Origin: Micropterus salmoides
Taxonomy: Eukaryota; Chordata; Actinopteri; Centrarchiformes; Centrarchidae
Length of the DNA stretch: 64,000 nucleotides
Direction: 5' to 3'
Assembly (NCBI RefSeq): GCF_014851395.1
Contig: NW_024041262.1
Span: forward strand, 12,917,252 to 12,981,251
The translations under genes and the position numbers were made by a program. Below are positions 46,685-56,918 of this stretch, piece by piece (position 1 is the stretch's first letter; each line of letters opens with the position of its first letter). The notes under the pieces were generated by a model. It was given only the letters and a program-made list of their open reading frames with translations. It was not told the DNA's origin and searched no databases.

Positions 46685-49600
46685 ATGGCTACTGAGACAC
46701 CTGTGCAAACCTCTGATGAGGCTGATGAAAATATTCCCCCCGGAGTCACTGCTGCAGCTGGGACTTCAAAACTCAAGGTCCAAGTAGGAGATGTGGTAGG
46801 ATTTTCCCTTACACAGCCAAGTGGAGAAAATGAGCCTCTCTCTGACACCCACACCTTTTCAACCCCAGCTCTGACAAGCAGCCATGGTAGAGTCAAAGCA
46901 AAGTCACGGATCTCTGGTCTCCAGTCTGCTTTAACACCAATTTTAAAATACTTAAATATTCGCAATAAAGGTTTGTCACCAGAGCCTTTAAAACACGGAA
47001 ACAATTCTAATCTGTCTGGTTCCTGTTTTTCTTTAAGTTGTACCACAAATGGTAAAAAATCAACTGGAGGTTCTAGCCAACATCCCAACTCAGATTTCCC
47101 CAGTAGCCATTTTGGCCAGTCATTAGGAGACACGAATTCTCCTGTGTACTGGCTGCATGACGAATGCTTGCCAGAAATCACCCTCCTTGATGATACATAT
47201 GACTCCATGATGCAAGTGACTAGACTTGATTCACCTCTTCCAGACGGAGTGCCTGTAACAGCTGGGTCTGTGAACAGCACATTTTCCACCCTCCAGCCTA
47301 GTTCAGCTGATAAGGAATGTGAAGACCACCCTCCTGAACTGTCAAAACATCATAAGTCAACAGCTAATACAGACTCTGATGCGGAGATAGTTGCCCCTCA
47401 CGAGAGCACAGATGCTCCTGAGCACTGGCTGGATGACAAATTATTCCCAGAAATTACTCTCCTTCATGTTACACATGATTCAGAGCTATCGCCAGGAGTG
47501 GAATTATCCTCCATGGAGGTCAAACAGGATATTTCACTTGTTGAAGGCGTGCAAAACCTCATGCCTTCCTCAGAGCTCTGTGTGCAACTTGTGGCAGAAC
47601 CTGCCAGATTGGAGATGATTCAGAGTGAAGAATTTTCAAGTACTATTGATGGCAATGTCACCTGCACCTTAAGCTCCTTTGGTGAAGACTCTGATCCGAA
47701 GAGTGTGGGGGGGAATATAATGAAGGCTACCTTGGAAGGAACTCGGGATATTTCTATGGACAGTGTTTTAGAAAACAGCAGGCGCTCATTGGAAACAAGT
47801 GGACAAAAAATGGTGAAGATTCAAACATCAGCTGAGGACTCACTTAGTAACCATCTTGTTAACGTCACTCACGACATAAACTCCTCTACTGACTTGTCTG
47901 TGCAGTGTCCTGCATCACAGCTGTCTACTTCTGATATGCAGTGTGACACTAGTTCAAAGAATGTCACTTCTGAGCTTCACGATGAACCTGTGGTGATCTC
48001 TGATACCACAAAAGCAAACAATGAAGAGTTACTCAAAAGCCATGATTCTGAGTTGAACAGCAAGGTGACACAGCCAAGCCCAGCTGGGTCTGTGAACACA
48101 TTTACCATTGTCCCTCCCTCCAATCCAAGTGCCCCCACCAATTTAAATGCTACTGCTGAAATACCATGCCCTCAATGTAAGACACTGGACCTTCCCCCCT
48201 CTAATGTGAAGACACCCCAAGTGGAGAGTGACGCTACAGATCAGGCTACTTCAGTCTCTAAGAACACCACTGAAACTTTCCCCCATATGAAGCAAAATTG
48301 CTCAGCTGTAAAGGCAAGTGGTTCATGTGACGTTAAGAACGGCACTTTCGATTCAGAAAATTCTCTTCAAAAATCCAGAGAGAACGCAGTTTCAATAGAG
48401 GCTGGTGCTACAACCTTTGGCCCCCAGAACAATACTTTCGATACTAAACCTTCTCAGCAGAATGGCACAATAACTTTGTCAGAAACAAGCTCAACAAGTG
48501 ACAGTCACCAGAACACTTTGGACAAGCTCTCTCCTCCCAAGGGCTGTAATGCAACGAGTAGCCCTAAAGAAAACAGTTTGGAAGTCCACCCTACTAACCT
48601 GTCAAAACATAATGGGACAACAGATAGTACAGACCCTGATGCCAAGGTGGGTGACACCCCTGATAGCACATTTGAATTTAATCCAGCTGTAGCTTCCGGA
48701 GCCGGTCGACTTGAAACTAAGGATCATTCACAATCAGATCTGCCTATGACAGAGGGTCTTTCTGACAATTTAGGCCATCAAAGCATGGATACAGACAACA
48801 ACAAAGCAGACACATTCAGTTGGGATGATACCCTAGAGTTAAAGACAGACTCTTTGATTACTTCAACACCAATGACTAGCTGTAAATTGCTCAACTTCAC
48901 CACTGAATGTGACGACAGCAAATCCATTGGGGCACAGAAGAAACTGTATGGGGATGGCAACAGTGAGCAAGATGGTCAGGTGCAATCAGATGCCCCATCA
49001 AACATAATCTGCGATCGAAAAACATTCCTGACGCAACCCACTGCCAAATCCCTTTTGCCTCCTTCGAAAGCTGCGTCCCAGTTGTTGAAATACAAGCCAG
49101 CCTCATCACTTCCAGGACGGTTTGAGCTGCTCACATCAGGCCTACCCATGACAAGACATAGAACACAAGGCGGAGGGTTGAGAAATACTGCTGCTTGTGA
49201 TGCACCCCAGGTGGTAGGATTTGAATATTACATTTCATTTTGTAATCCATACTACAAAATGTGACAGCACCTTCTATTTAATGAAATGGATCCCATGAAC
49301 TTTGTTGCACTTGTCAGTTTCATCTGTTAAATCCACTTTTTTATGAGTGAGACCAGACGACTGAATACACAGTCATTGACTTCATGTTTGATTGCAGTCT
49401 ATTGATGACATCCTCTGTTCTCTGTTGTATTTAAGACTACAGGAATATCAAACTCCTACAACTTACGTGCTACAACAACAGGTAGGCACTGTGTATTCTG
49501 TTTTATTCTTCATAAATGTTGACAGTGAATCATTTAATATGGAATGAGATTGACAATTGTAAGCACTCTGAACTAATGGTAAAAAATTGTTTCATGTAAT

Positions 49601-52600
49601 ATTTTTAGACAATGTTTTTGTTTGATTTTACAGAGGATTTTCTTTCTCTATTCTTCAGTCCTTCTTTTAGCTACTCTATGTACAGTATAATGTCCTCTGA
49701 ATGGGGGTGTCTGTGTTTGTGCGCACATTATCCACATTGTCCACTACCCACATTGTCTTCCCTCTGTGCCAATGTTAGGATCCAAGCAGCCAATATCTGG
49801 CTTGCGAAAACCGCAGTCGAGTGACATACCATCTTCAGGCATCCAGAGAGCTGCAACAGGTCTCAGGCCGCCTTTAGCAAGAAGCAACGCACCGTCTTGT
49901 TCAGGCACTAACCAGCTCCGTGGACCAACAGGTTCTCGTACAGCAGTCAGGCTGTAGACTTTGACTGTTTATTCTGATATTCAATTTCAAATATGGAAAA
50001 TCAATGTACATTAATTTAGCAGTAATTTTAAGTTCAAATTAGGTCTTGCTGTAAATGTGTTCGGTATTCCTATACAGTTGTATTTCTGAGCTCCAATAAT
50101 AAACAAGTAAACCAACAAAAAGAAACCGATAGCAAGAAAAGCCACAATGAGAGTACTGTTTGATTTTTGTTAAATGTGATGTGGCGAGCCGATGTTTATG
50201 TGGCTACGCATTTAACTGTCCAACAAATATGTATATTGTGCCACATTATTAAAGTCTGATACTTCCTCCTTTCAAATGCTGCACTGACATTCAGTCTGGC
50301 CTTGAAGAAACTAAACCAAAAAGAGAAAAGCAGAGTTGCCATCTAAGTGACAACAGAGTGAAAATTAACAGGTTACCTTGAAACAGGTCTCAAACAAAAA
50401 GTTTATTTTAGTGGCTAAAACCATTCACTTATGATAATCATTTTGAAGGGTTTATTTTTATTTTGACAATTAATGATTACTTGAGAGCCTGTGTGAAGTA
50501 TTATTTGCACTTAATCAACAATGTTGCTTTCTTGATATTAATTGTTGTTTTTTTTCTCCTTCTTTATACACAAACAGCAACGAACCATGTGACCACGGCA
50601 AAGAAGCACCCTTTAAAAAGAGGTGAAGCGTTGCCAATAGCAAAGAAGAAAAAAATCGGTAAATACTGAGTTGCTGCAAAGGAATTCTTTAATCATAGAG
50701 CTAATTTTTCTTTAGCATTTCTAAGTACTACATGATTAATACTTTCACAAAGCTAACTAAAAACACCTTAACTGTTCATTGTAATGTAGTGTTTGAAAAC
50801 TGCAAAGTACTGGAAAGTCAGTAAATAGGCATCAGTGTCTCCCACAGGATTTTAAGAGACTATGGCGGGCCGCCATGGCTTCATTAATTAATGGGAAACA
50901 CTAGGCATACACTTACTTGCCTGCAACCAGGGATTCACCCAAGGAACAAGCGGCATCTAAGAGATCTCGCTTTTGGCCATCTGAAGTTTGGGAGCGCGAA
51001 TGCCGTCGGGCACGAATTGAATTTTTTTCAACTCCTTGTGCTCAGAGCGCTCATTCAGAAACGCAAGGCGCAGCAGGCGGCCAAAACGGAGTCGCCCATG
51101 GCACAACATGGCGCGGAAGCTCACTGCCAATAGAAAATACATGCTCTTGTACCTGCTCTTTGTCATATGCTTTCAGATGCTGCGGTGCCAGCCATTGCTG
51201 CTGAAACGTCAACATCTTGCAATACTGTTACCAGAGCCAGAGCCCTGAAACAGCCTCTAACCAGCCATAGAGCTGTTCCACCTAAACCCCAAAGCCACGG
51301 TAAGATGGTAGTGCTGAGGTGCCAAAATAAACAGGTTTTATACTAACTGAACCAGAATATGCTTTATTGGCCAAGTATTGAAAAAATATAAGGAACTTTG
51401 AATTGAACTGCACTAGCACCATCGTGACAACATAGCTGGCTGGCTGGAGGAAGCAGGAGTAAGATAGGGAAGTTCTTGGTTCTCACAAATACAAGTCTGA
51501 TGGACAGAAAATAAAAAGAGGAAGATATTATTACAGTATTATTTGGAAACCTAATGATGTAATGATTAATTGTGTTGCAGGATGTGCCAAATGTGTTGTG
51601 CATGAACAGCAACTCCGAATTCTGTCTGAAGAAATAAGGAGACTGAAATCAGGTATGACTCCTCACTGGAGTTTGATCTTTGAAATAAATGTTTGATCTT
51701 TGATGATTTTTTTTCATTTGAGTTTATTGCTATTGTTTATATGGTGTCCATTAATATGGTGTCTTATCTTTATGATACAATGACAGAGGCAAAAGGGAAC
51801 GTGGAAACAAGGGAGATGGTTATGATGTAAATGTGCTTGTGTTATTTGTTTTTTGACTTTAGATAATAGAGACAACATTTTTTTTTTTTTTTTTATTTAA
51901 AAGTCAGTTTTCCACAGAGCTGGGCGTGAGGCGGTTTCTTTTATGGGAGATGATTTTACCTGCTTATTATGGTAATATCGGGTAAGACGCCCCCAGTTTA
52001 ATTCTCATAAAACCCACAAAATGTCAAAACAAATTTCCCAACACTTGCTGCCACTAGTTTTTCTCAACTAAAAATGTCCTCTGTTTAATCATAATATTTA
52101 AAGTTATTTGATCAAAGCAATTCTGACATAAGTTGATCCATTTTTTTAGTCGTTTAAAATAACAATGGAATGATTAATTGTGTTGCAGAGGGTGCCAAAT
52201 GTGTTGCGCATGAACAGCAACTCCGAATTCAGTCCGAAGAAATAAGGAGACTTAAATCAGGGATGACTCGTCACTGTTGTTTATTGCAAACTATTTAGAA
52301 AACGACATGCTGCAATGTTTTTATACACACGAAAGATCAGCACTTTTTACCCTCAGGTCGGTTTTCATTATGCATACACATACAGTATTTACTGTACAAA
52401 CGTGTGCAAAAATATTGCTACCCTTGCATTTTATTAAAATAATGTAACATTCACGCAGATCATTTTGGGGATTATATTAGAAGACCCAGGAAGACCCTAC
52501 TTACATTTACATTTACTCATTTGGCAGACGCTTTTATCCAAAGCGACTTACATTTGAGGAACAACATATAAACATCAACAGAGCATCAAATACAGATCGA

Positions 52601-53616
52601 CAACTGACAATACATACTAGTAAGAGCAGCAGTAAATACTAGTAAGAGGTCATAGTACATATCACATAAATGGGGTAGATACCTAGGGAAGGAAGTAAGC
52701 GTTAACAAAAAGTGCAATCAATACAAGATCATTGTAGGGGATAGAAGAAGAGCACAGGAAGTGCATGTTAGAGGTTAGGAGTTAGAGGTGTTATAAGAGG
52801 AAGTGTTCTCAGAAGAGATGAGTTTTCAAGAGCTTCTTAAAGTTGGAGAGGGACGCCCCTGCTCTGATGGCGTGTGGTAGCTTGTTCCACCATCGTGGTG
52901 TCACAGATGAGAATAGCCGGGACTGGGATTGCTTTGTGTGAAGGGATGGCAGAGCCAGGCGGCGTTCGTTGGAGGAGCGTAGCGGCCGAGAAGGAACGTA
53001 AGTTTGTATTATGGAGTTTAGGTAGATGGGTGCAGACCCAGTAGTCACTCTGTGTGCAAGCATTATTGACTTGAATTTGATTCTGGAGGCCACGGGGAGC
53101 CAGTGGAGGTCACTGAGTAATGGAGTGACATGAGTACTTTTGGGCTGATCAAAAACCAGATGCGCTGCTGCGTTCTGAACCATTTGTAAGGGTTTCACCG
53201 CACCTGCTAGGAGGGCATTGCAATAGTCGATGCGAGAGATAACCATGACCTGTACCAGAAGCTGGGTGGCGTACTGAGTGAGGTAGGGCCTGAGTTTCCT
53301 TATGTTGTATAGAGCAAAGCGACAGTAGAAGACAGTAGCAACATAGTCTGAAAAGGACAGCTGATCATCAATCATGACACCCAAGTTTCTCACAACCTTG
53401 GTTGGAGTACTTCTAAGAGGGAGACAAAAAAGCCAGACTAGACCACAGTCCTTCTGAAGTAATGTGCTTTGGAAAGATCACACCAATCCTGTGTTGACAA
53501 TAAAAAATGAAGCCTGCTATGACACGAGGAGGAGTGTGTTTGTTATTAATGTAATTTTCCTCTTTTATTTGTTTCTAGAGCTGCTGAAGAGGAGTCCACA
53601 AGAGGGGGAACAATGA
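46685..53616 (+). CDS. Ser/Thr-rich protein with SxIP motif, NLS and C-terminal coiled coil; probable mitotic/microtubule protein
   Basis: Coding exons: 46685-49210 (842 codons), 49436-49481, 49779-49931, 50578-50658, 51177-51299, 51581-51652 and 53579-53616. Phases agree, giving about 1012 aa. I chose ATG 46685 (atcATGGCT, a good initiation context) because the frame extends upstream only through a non-ATG start. The large exon is Ser/Thr-rich and apparently disordered, with a repeated PEITLL motif (YWLHDECLPEITLL and HWLDDKLFPEITLL). Exon 3 is basic and carries Ser-Asp-Ile-Pro, fitting the SxIP motif bound by EB1 at microtubule plus ends. Exon 4 holds a bipartite NLS-like KKHPLKR...KKKK. 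The end (HEQQLRILSEEIRRLKSELL) is a short coiled coil. It recalls spindle proteins such as tastin, GTSE1 or PSRC1 in style only. I do not recognise the gene. Confidence 0.72.
51353..51420 (-). repeat. Short LINE-tail fragment
   Basis: gaatatgctttattggccaa, then tataaggaactttg, matches the tail type of the LINE at 44.45 kb. It lies in an intron and has no coding content. Confidence 0.5.
52189..52260 (+). pseudogene. Duplicated coiled-coil exon with a broken splice donor
   Basis: A 72-nt copy of the exon at 51581-51652, including about 17 nt of upstream intron with the acceptor (attaattgtgttgcag). The frame is fully open (EGAKCVAHEQQLRIQSEE...), and its length and phase would allow insertion without a frameshift. 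The donor, however, reads gggatg where the intact copy has ggtatg, so the GT is lost and the exon should not be spliced normally. Confidence 0.85.
52500..53400 (-). mobile_element. L2-type LINE, 5'-truncated, 3' part of reverse transcriptase
   Basis: The - strand frame 52809-53393 (194 codons) begins MRNLGVMIDDQLSFSDYVAT and contains SRIDYCNALLAG, LLSDLHWLPVASRIKFK and RWWNKLPHAIRA. These are the C-terminal motifs of L2-like non-LTR elements. The 3' end at about 52503 carries ttacatttacatttactcat and cgcttttatccaaagcgact, the standard fish L2 tail. The frame is open for 194 codons, so the copy is fairly young, but the rest is missing. It sits in the last intron of the gene around it. Confidence 0.88.
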
Positions 53617-53683
53617 TTGTTGCTTACGTGTTATTACACTCAAAATACTTTCTATTTAGTACATGCAATTTAAAAATGTTTAT

Positions 53684-53689
53684 AATAAA
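53684..53689 (+). terminator. Polyadenylation signal of the Ser/Thr-rich gene
   Basis: AATAAA 68 bp after the stop at 53614-53616. Confidence 0.7.
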
Positions 53690-53879
53690 GTTGCTTTTAA
53701 ATAAATGTGCTGTGAATCATCTGAAGTGTTAACTGTGCATTACATTTTAAAATCTCCTGTGTTACAAATCTGTCTTTGACTATTTGGCTTAGATTATAAA
53801 AAACTAAATTTTACCATAATTACAGCACACAAATTTACATAACCATTTCACCACTATCATCCCATACAAGCGCTGAGTA

Positions 53880-54665
53880 ACTGCATTGAACAAATCAACG
53901 ATTGGATGTGCCAGAACTTTCTTCAGTTAAAAATAAAACTGAAGTAATTGTTTTTGCAGCAAAGGAAGAATAATACGCTAAATCAACAATGTTAAAAACC
54001 ACAAACTGGGCCAGAAATCTTGGTGTAGTCATGGACTCATATCTGAATTACAGCAGCCATGTTAAAACAATTACAAAGTCAGCCTACTATCACCTGAATA
54101 ATATACAAAGGATTAAAGGACTCTGCAGGACCTGAACAAACTTGTCCATACTTTTATCTTCAGTCAACTTGACTACTGTAAAGGTGTCTTTACAGGTCTT
54201 AAAAAGACAGCTGCAGCTGATTCAGGACACTGCTAATCAAGTCCTCACTGAGGTTTTTACACTGGCTACTGTCTGTCAAAGAAGTGATTTCAAAATACTG
54301 ATGTAAATAGTTTAAGGCCAAAATACATTTCTGATGATCTGCTACGTTATGAACCATCCAGACCTCTCACATTGTATGGGACAGCTTTATGCCCCCAGAA
54401 TGGAGAAGTTTTCAGTTTTTATGCACCATGTATCTGAAACAAACTCCCAGAAAACTGCAGGTCTGCTGAAACTCAGTTCTTTTAAATCAAGACTGAAGAC
54501 TTTTCTCATGTACCACTGCTTTTTTATTAAATCAAATTGAAAACTTTTGATTAATGTCTCACACAGCACTAGAACCTTTACTGTCCTGTTTTAATCTGTT
54601 ATTTTCTATTTTAAAAATGTATTTGAATGTCTTTTATACATTTCCCTATGTTGAAATGCCTTGTT
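53880..54665 (+). mobile_element. Decayed L2-like LINE fragment
   Basis: The + strand, with frameshifts and stops, gives CQNFLQLKIKL, then ARNLGVVMDSYLNYSSHVKT and ITKSAYYHLNNI, then FSQLDYCKG. This is the same domain as the better-preserved L2 copy just upstream, but a different and older element in the opposite orientation. Confidence 0.75.
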
Positions 54666-54789
54666 GCTGAAATGACAATGGCCCACATAATAGATTATTT
54701 TACGCCGGATAAACTTACATTTTCGCCCGCTAAGAGGCAGCATAACATAAACAGGGATCCTGTCGCAGAGTTAAACCTGCGGTAGACCA

Positions 54790-55417
54790 TGTTTTGTCGA
54801 TAAACTACGCACAAATTTCTTAAAGTTACCTTTATCACCAAAAGCTAAAGAGCTTCACTTCAAAGTATTTAATGGCATACATCCTCCAAGAGATCTCCTC
54901 TCACATATATTTAACATAACTAACTGTATATTCTGTGATGAGGACATAGAGACCACGGGATCATTTTGGTATGACATGTATGATTGACTGGAACCTTATC
55001 TCCAGTCTCTCTCTAACATCACATTTGGAATTATAATGAAGGACAAAAACTATGAACTGCTTTTAAACTGCTTTTTTTTTCATCCACAAATGTAAATGTT
55101 TGAAAACAAAGCCTCTTTTTACTGTCTTCAAGAAAGAATTTGCATTATACTACAAGTCCCTGTTGTTCACGAAAACAGCAAAAAAACTTATTGATTTTAT
55201 TGATGCCTTAAAATTATCTGAAGCCCCATAACTACTACTGTTTCTTTATCCTTTTTTTGTATTTTATTTGTACTATTATGTACATATTTTCTTCTCTTTT
55301 ATTTTATTTTCTTCTTCCTAAAGCGTATATGCTCCGTTTCCTTTTAGCACTGATATTTGGTGATGCCAGATACTGTTGTAAATATTCACCTCAAAAAAAA
55401 AAACGTGTTTTGTCGAT
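54790..55417 (+). mobile_element. 5'-truncated L1 insertion with perfect 12-bp target-site duplication
   Basis: TGTTTTGTCGAT occurs at 54790-54801 and again at 55406-55417, flanking about 600 bp that ends in an A-run. The interior reads KELHFKVFNGIHPPRDLL, then CIFCDEDIETTGSFWYD, the reverse-transcriptase C-terminal zinc-knuckle region of L1-like elements, now with stops. The duplication and A-tail are the marks of target-primed reverse transcription. It lies a few hundred bp upstream of eif3c. Confidence 0.85.
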
Positions 55418-55429
55418 CGACAGTTCACT

Positions 55430-55560
55430 TCCTTTTCTGACGCAAGTGCCCGGCAATCCTGTCGCACGCCTTTATTCGCGGCCGCTGTTCAGCAAAACTG
55501 GATTTTATACCTATTCAGAGTAGACAGACAAACCGCCGGATACCTTTCACACGGACGTAG
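55430..55560 (+). promoter_or_regulatory. eif3c: Candidate eif3c promoter and untranslated first exon
   Basis: A CpG-richer patch (with gcggccgc and several CpGs) is followed by the leader-like cctttcacacggacgtag and a gtgggt donor at 55561. The first coding exon of eif3c has an acceptor 20 nt before its ATG, so an upstream exon must exist, and this is the best-placed one. The start site itself cannot be read from sequence. Confidence 0.45.
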
Positions 55561-56898
55561 GTGGGTCTGGCTCAATATTTAATTAAACTATGTGTGAATG
55601 TTCATTAGCTACATGTATTTACTGGCTACACATGGTGGGAGGCCCGGTGCTCTCTCGGCTGATGCTAGTATTAGCTTAGCAACAGCCCCGCGCCACGCTA
55701 GTGTTCGCGTTGTAATATCAAGATATACATCAGCGGTAGCTTGTTAACCGAAATACCTCGGTATGTGTTTACATTTTGATTAATCTGTAAAAACATTCTG
55801 TCATAGACGTGTGACGTGGAGTTCGGTTCTTGTAATCTGTCAAAGCTATGATAGCGTTAGCTAAGTAAAGGTTGTAAGTTAGCATAGCACGTAACGTAAC
55901 GTTACACAAGCAGGTTTTAACTCTACCAGTTTCTCTACGTTTCCACATTCACTTCAGTCTGGAAAAGTAACTAAAATTACATCTTTACTGAAAACACTCT
56001 ATATGCTATGCTAGATTAACATGTTAACAATGTCTGAGTTAGTTAAAGTGTGCACTATCGTCGCTTAATGAGGCAAGCACCAGGTTCTTATTGGCTAGTT
56101 GTCGCATTGTGACAGTGTGAGTTAGCTAACGTTGGTTAGCCAAATAACGGTTATAGTTAACGTTAGTTTAACGAACGTCGCGATGTTGTGTTTATTTAAC
56201 GTACGTATACTACAGTCTCCATTACTCCATTAACCATCTGAGAGACGTTATTTTTCCAGTTGTGTGTTTGCAGTGCTGTGTTGCAGTAAATTTAATGGAA
56301 CAGTTCAAATCCTCCTGCTGAACTGGGAGCTCATTTTTAACTGAGCCACAGTCTTGCCTTCATGAGCATCGGTAACGAACTGATTAAATGACTAGAAAAT
56401 GTAGTTTTCACTTACATCAGATTAATTATAGGGATGTGGAAGTGTTTTTCTATAACACTAAATGTTCACATGTTATATAAGTTATCACAAATTAGAGCTG
56501 CAATGATTAGTCGATCAAAAGAGAATTAATCAACAACTATTTTGATTATGGATCAATCGTTTCATTTTTAAAGGCAAAAATGTGAAACATGCTGGTTTCG
56601 TCTTCTTAAATGTAAGGAATTGCTGCTATTGTTTGTCATTTATCATAGTAAATGAAGAGTCTTTGGGTTTTGGACTGTTGGTTGGTAAAAAAGAAGCAAC
56701 CTGAGGTTGTCACTTTGTGAAAAATGCTCATCACAATTTTCCAGAGCCCAATTTCTTGACATTTAGTAGACAGTTAAACGTGAAAACAGTTGGCAGAGTA
56801 GTTGCTAATGAACATAATCATTAGTTGCAGCCCTGCACAGATATAGACAGATGCTACCATGCGTAGAAATAATCCCATGTGTAATTTTGTTTTTACAG
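55561..56898 (+). other. Probable eif3c leader intron
   Basis: AT-rich with many gttaacgtta/gttagc words, and a hAT-type MITE near its 3' end. No other coding content seen. Confidence 0.45.
56497..56838. mobile_element. hAT-type MITE, ~340 bp
   Basis: The left end agagctgcaatgattagt and the right end cattagttgcagccctg are inverted copies of a CAGRGCTGCAA terminus, typical of abundant hAT-derived MITEs in fish. The interior (cagagtagttgctaatgaa, aattgctgctattg) is non-coding. It lies upstream of the first coding exon of eif3c. Confidence 0.7.
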
Positions 56899-56918
56899 AT
56901 TGAGAGCTTCCTTCAACA

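Noticed and set aside
46543..47289. A 248-codon - strand frame opposite the start of the Ser/Thr-rich gene
   Set aside because: It lies inside a well-supported + strand exon and shows no domain; codon pattern fits a shadow.
52809..53393. A 194-codon - strand frame as a host gene
   Set aside because: Its motifs are those of the L2 LINE reverse transcriptase, and the L2 tail follows it.
35800..56900. IL27, NUPR1 or CLN3 orthologs, expected if the 16p11.2 order were fully kept
   Set aside because: I found no exon resembling them on either strand between the Ig gene and eif3c.
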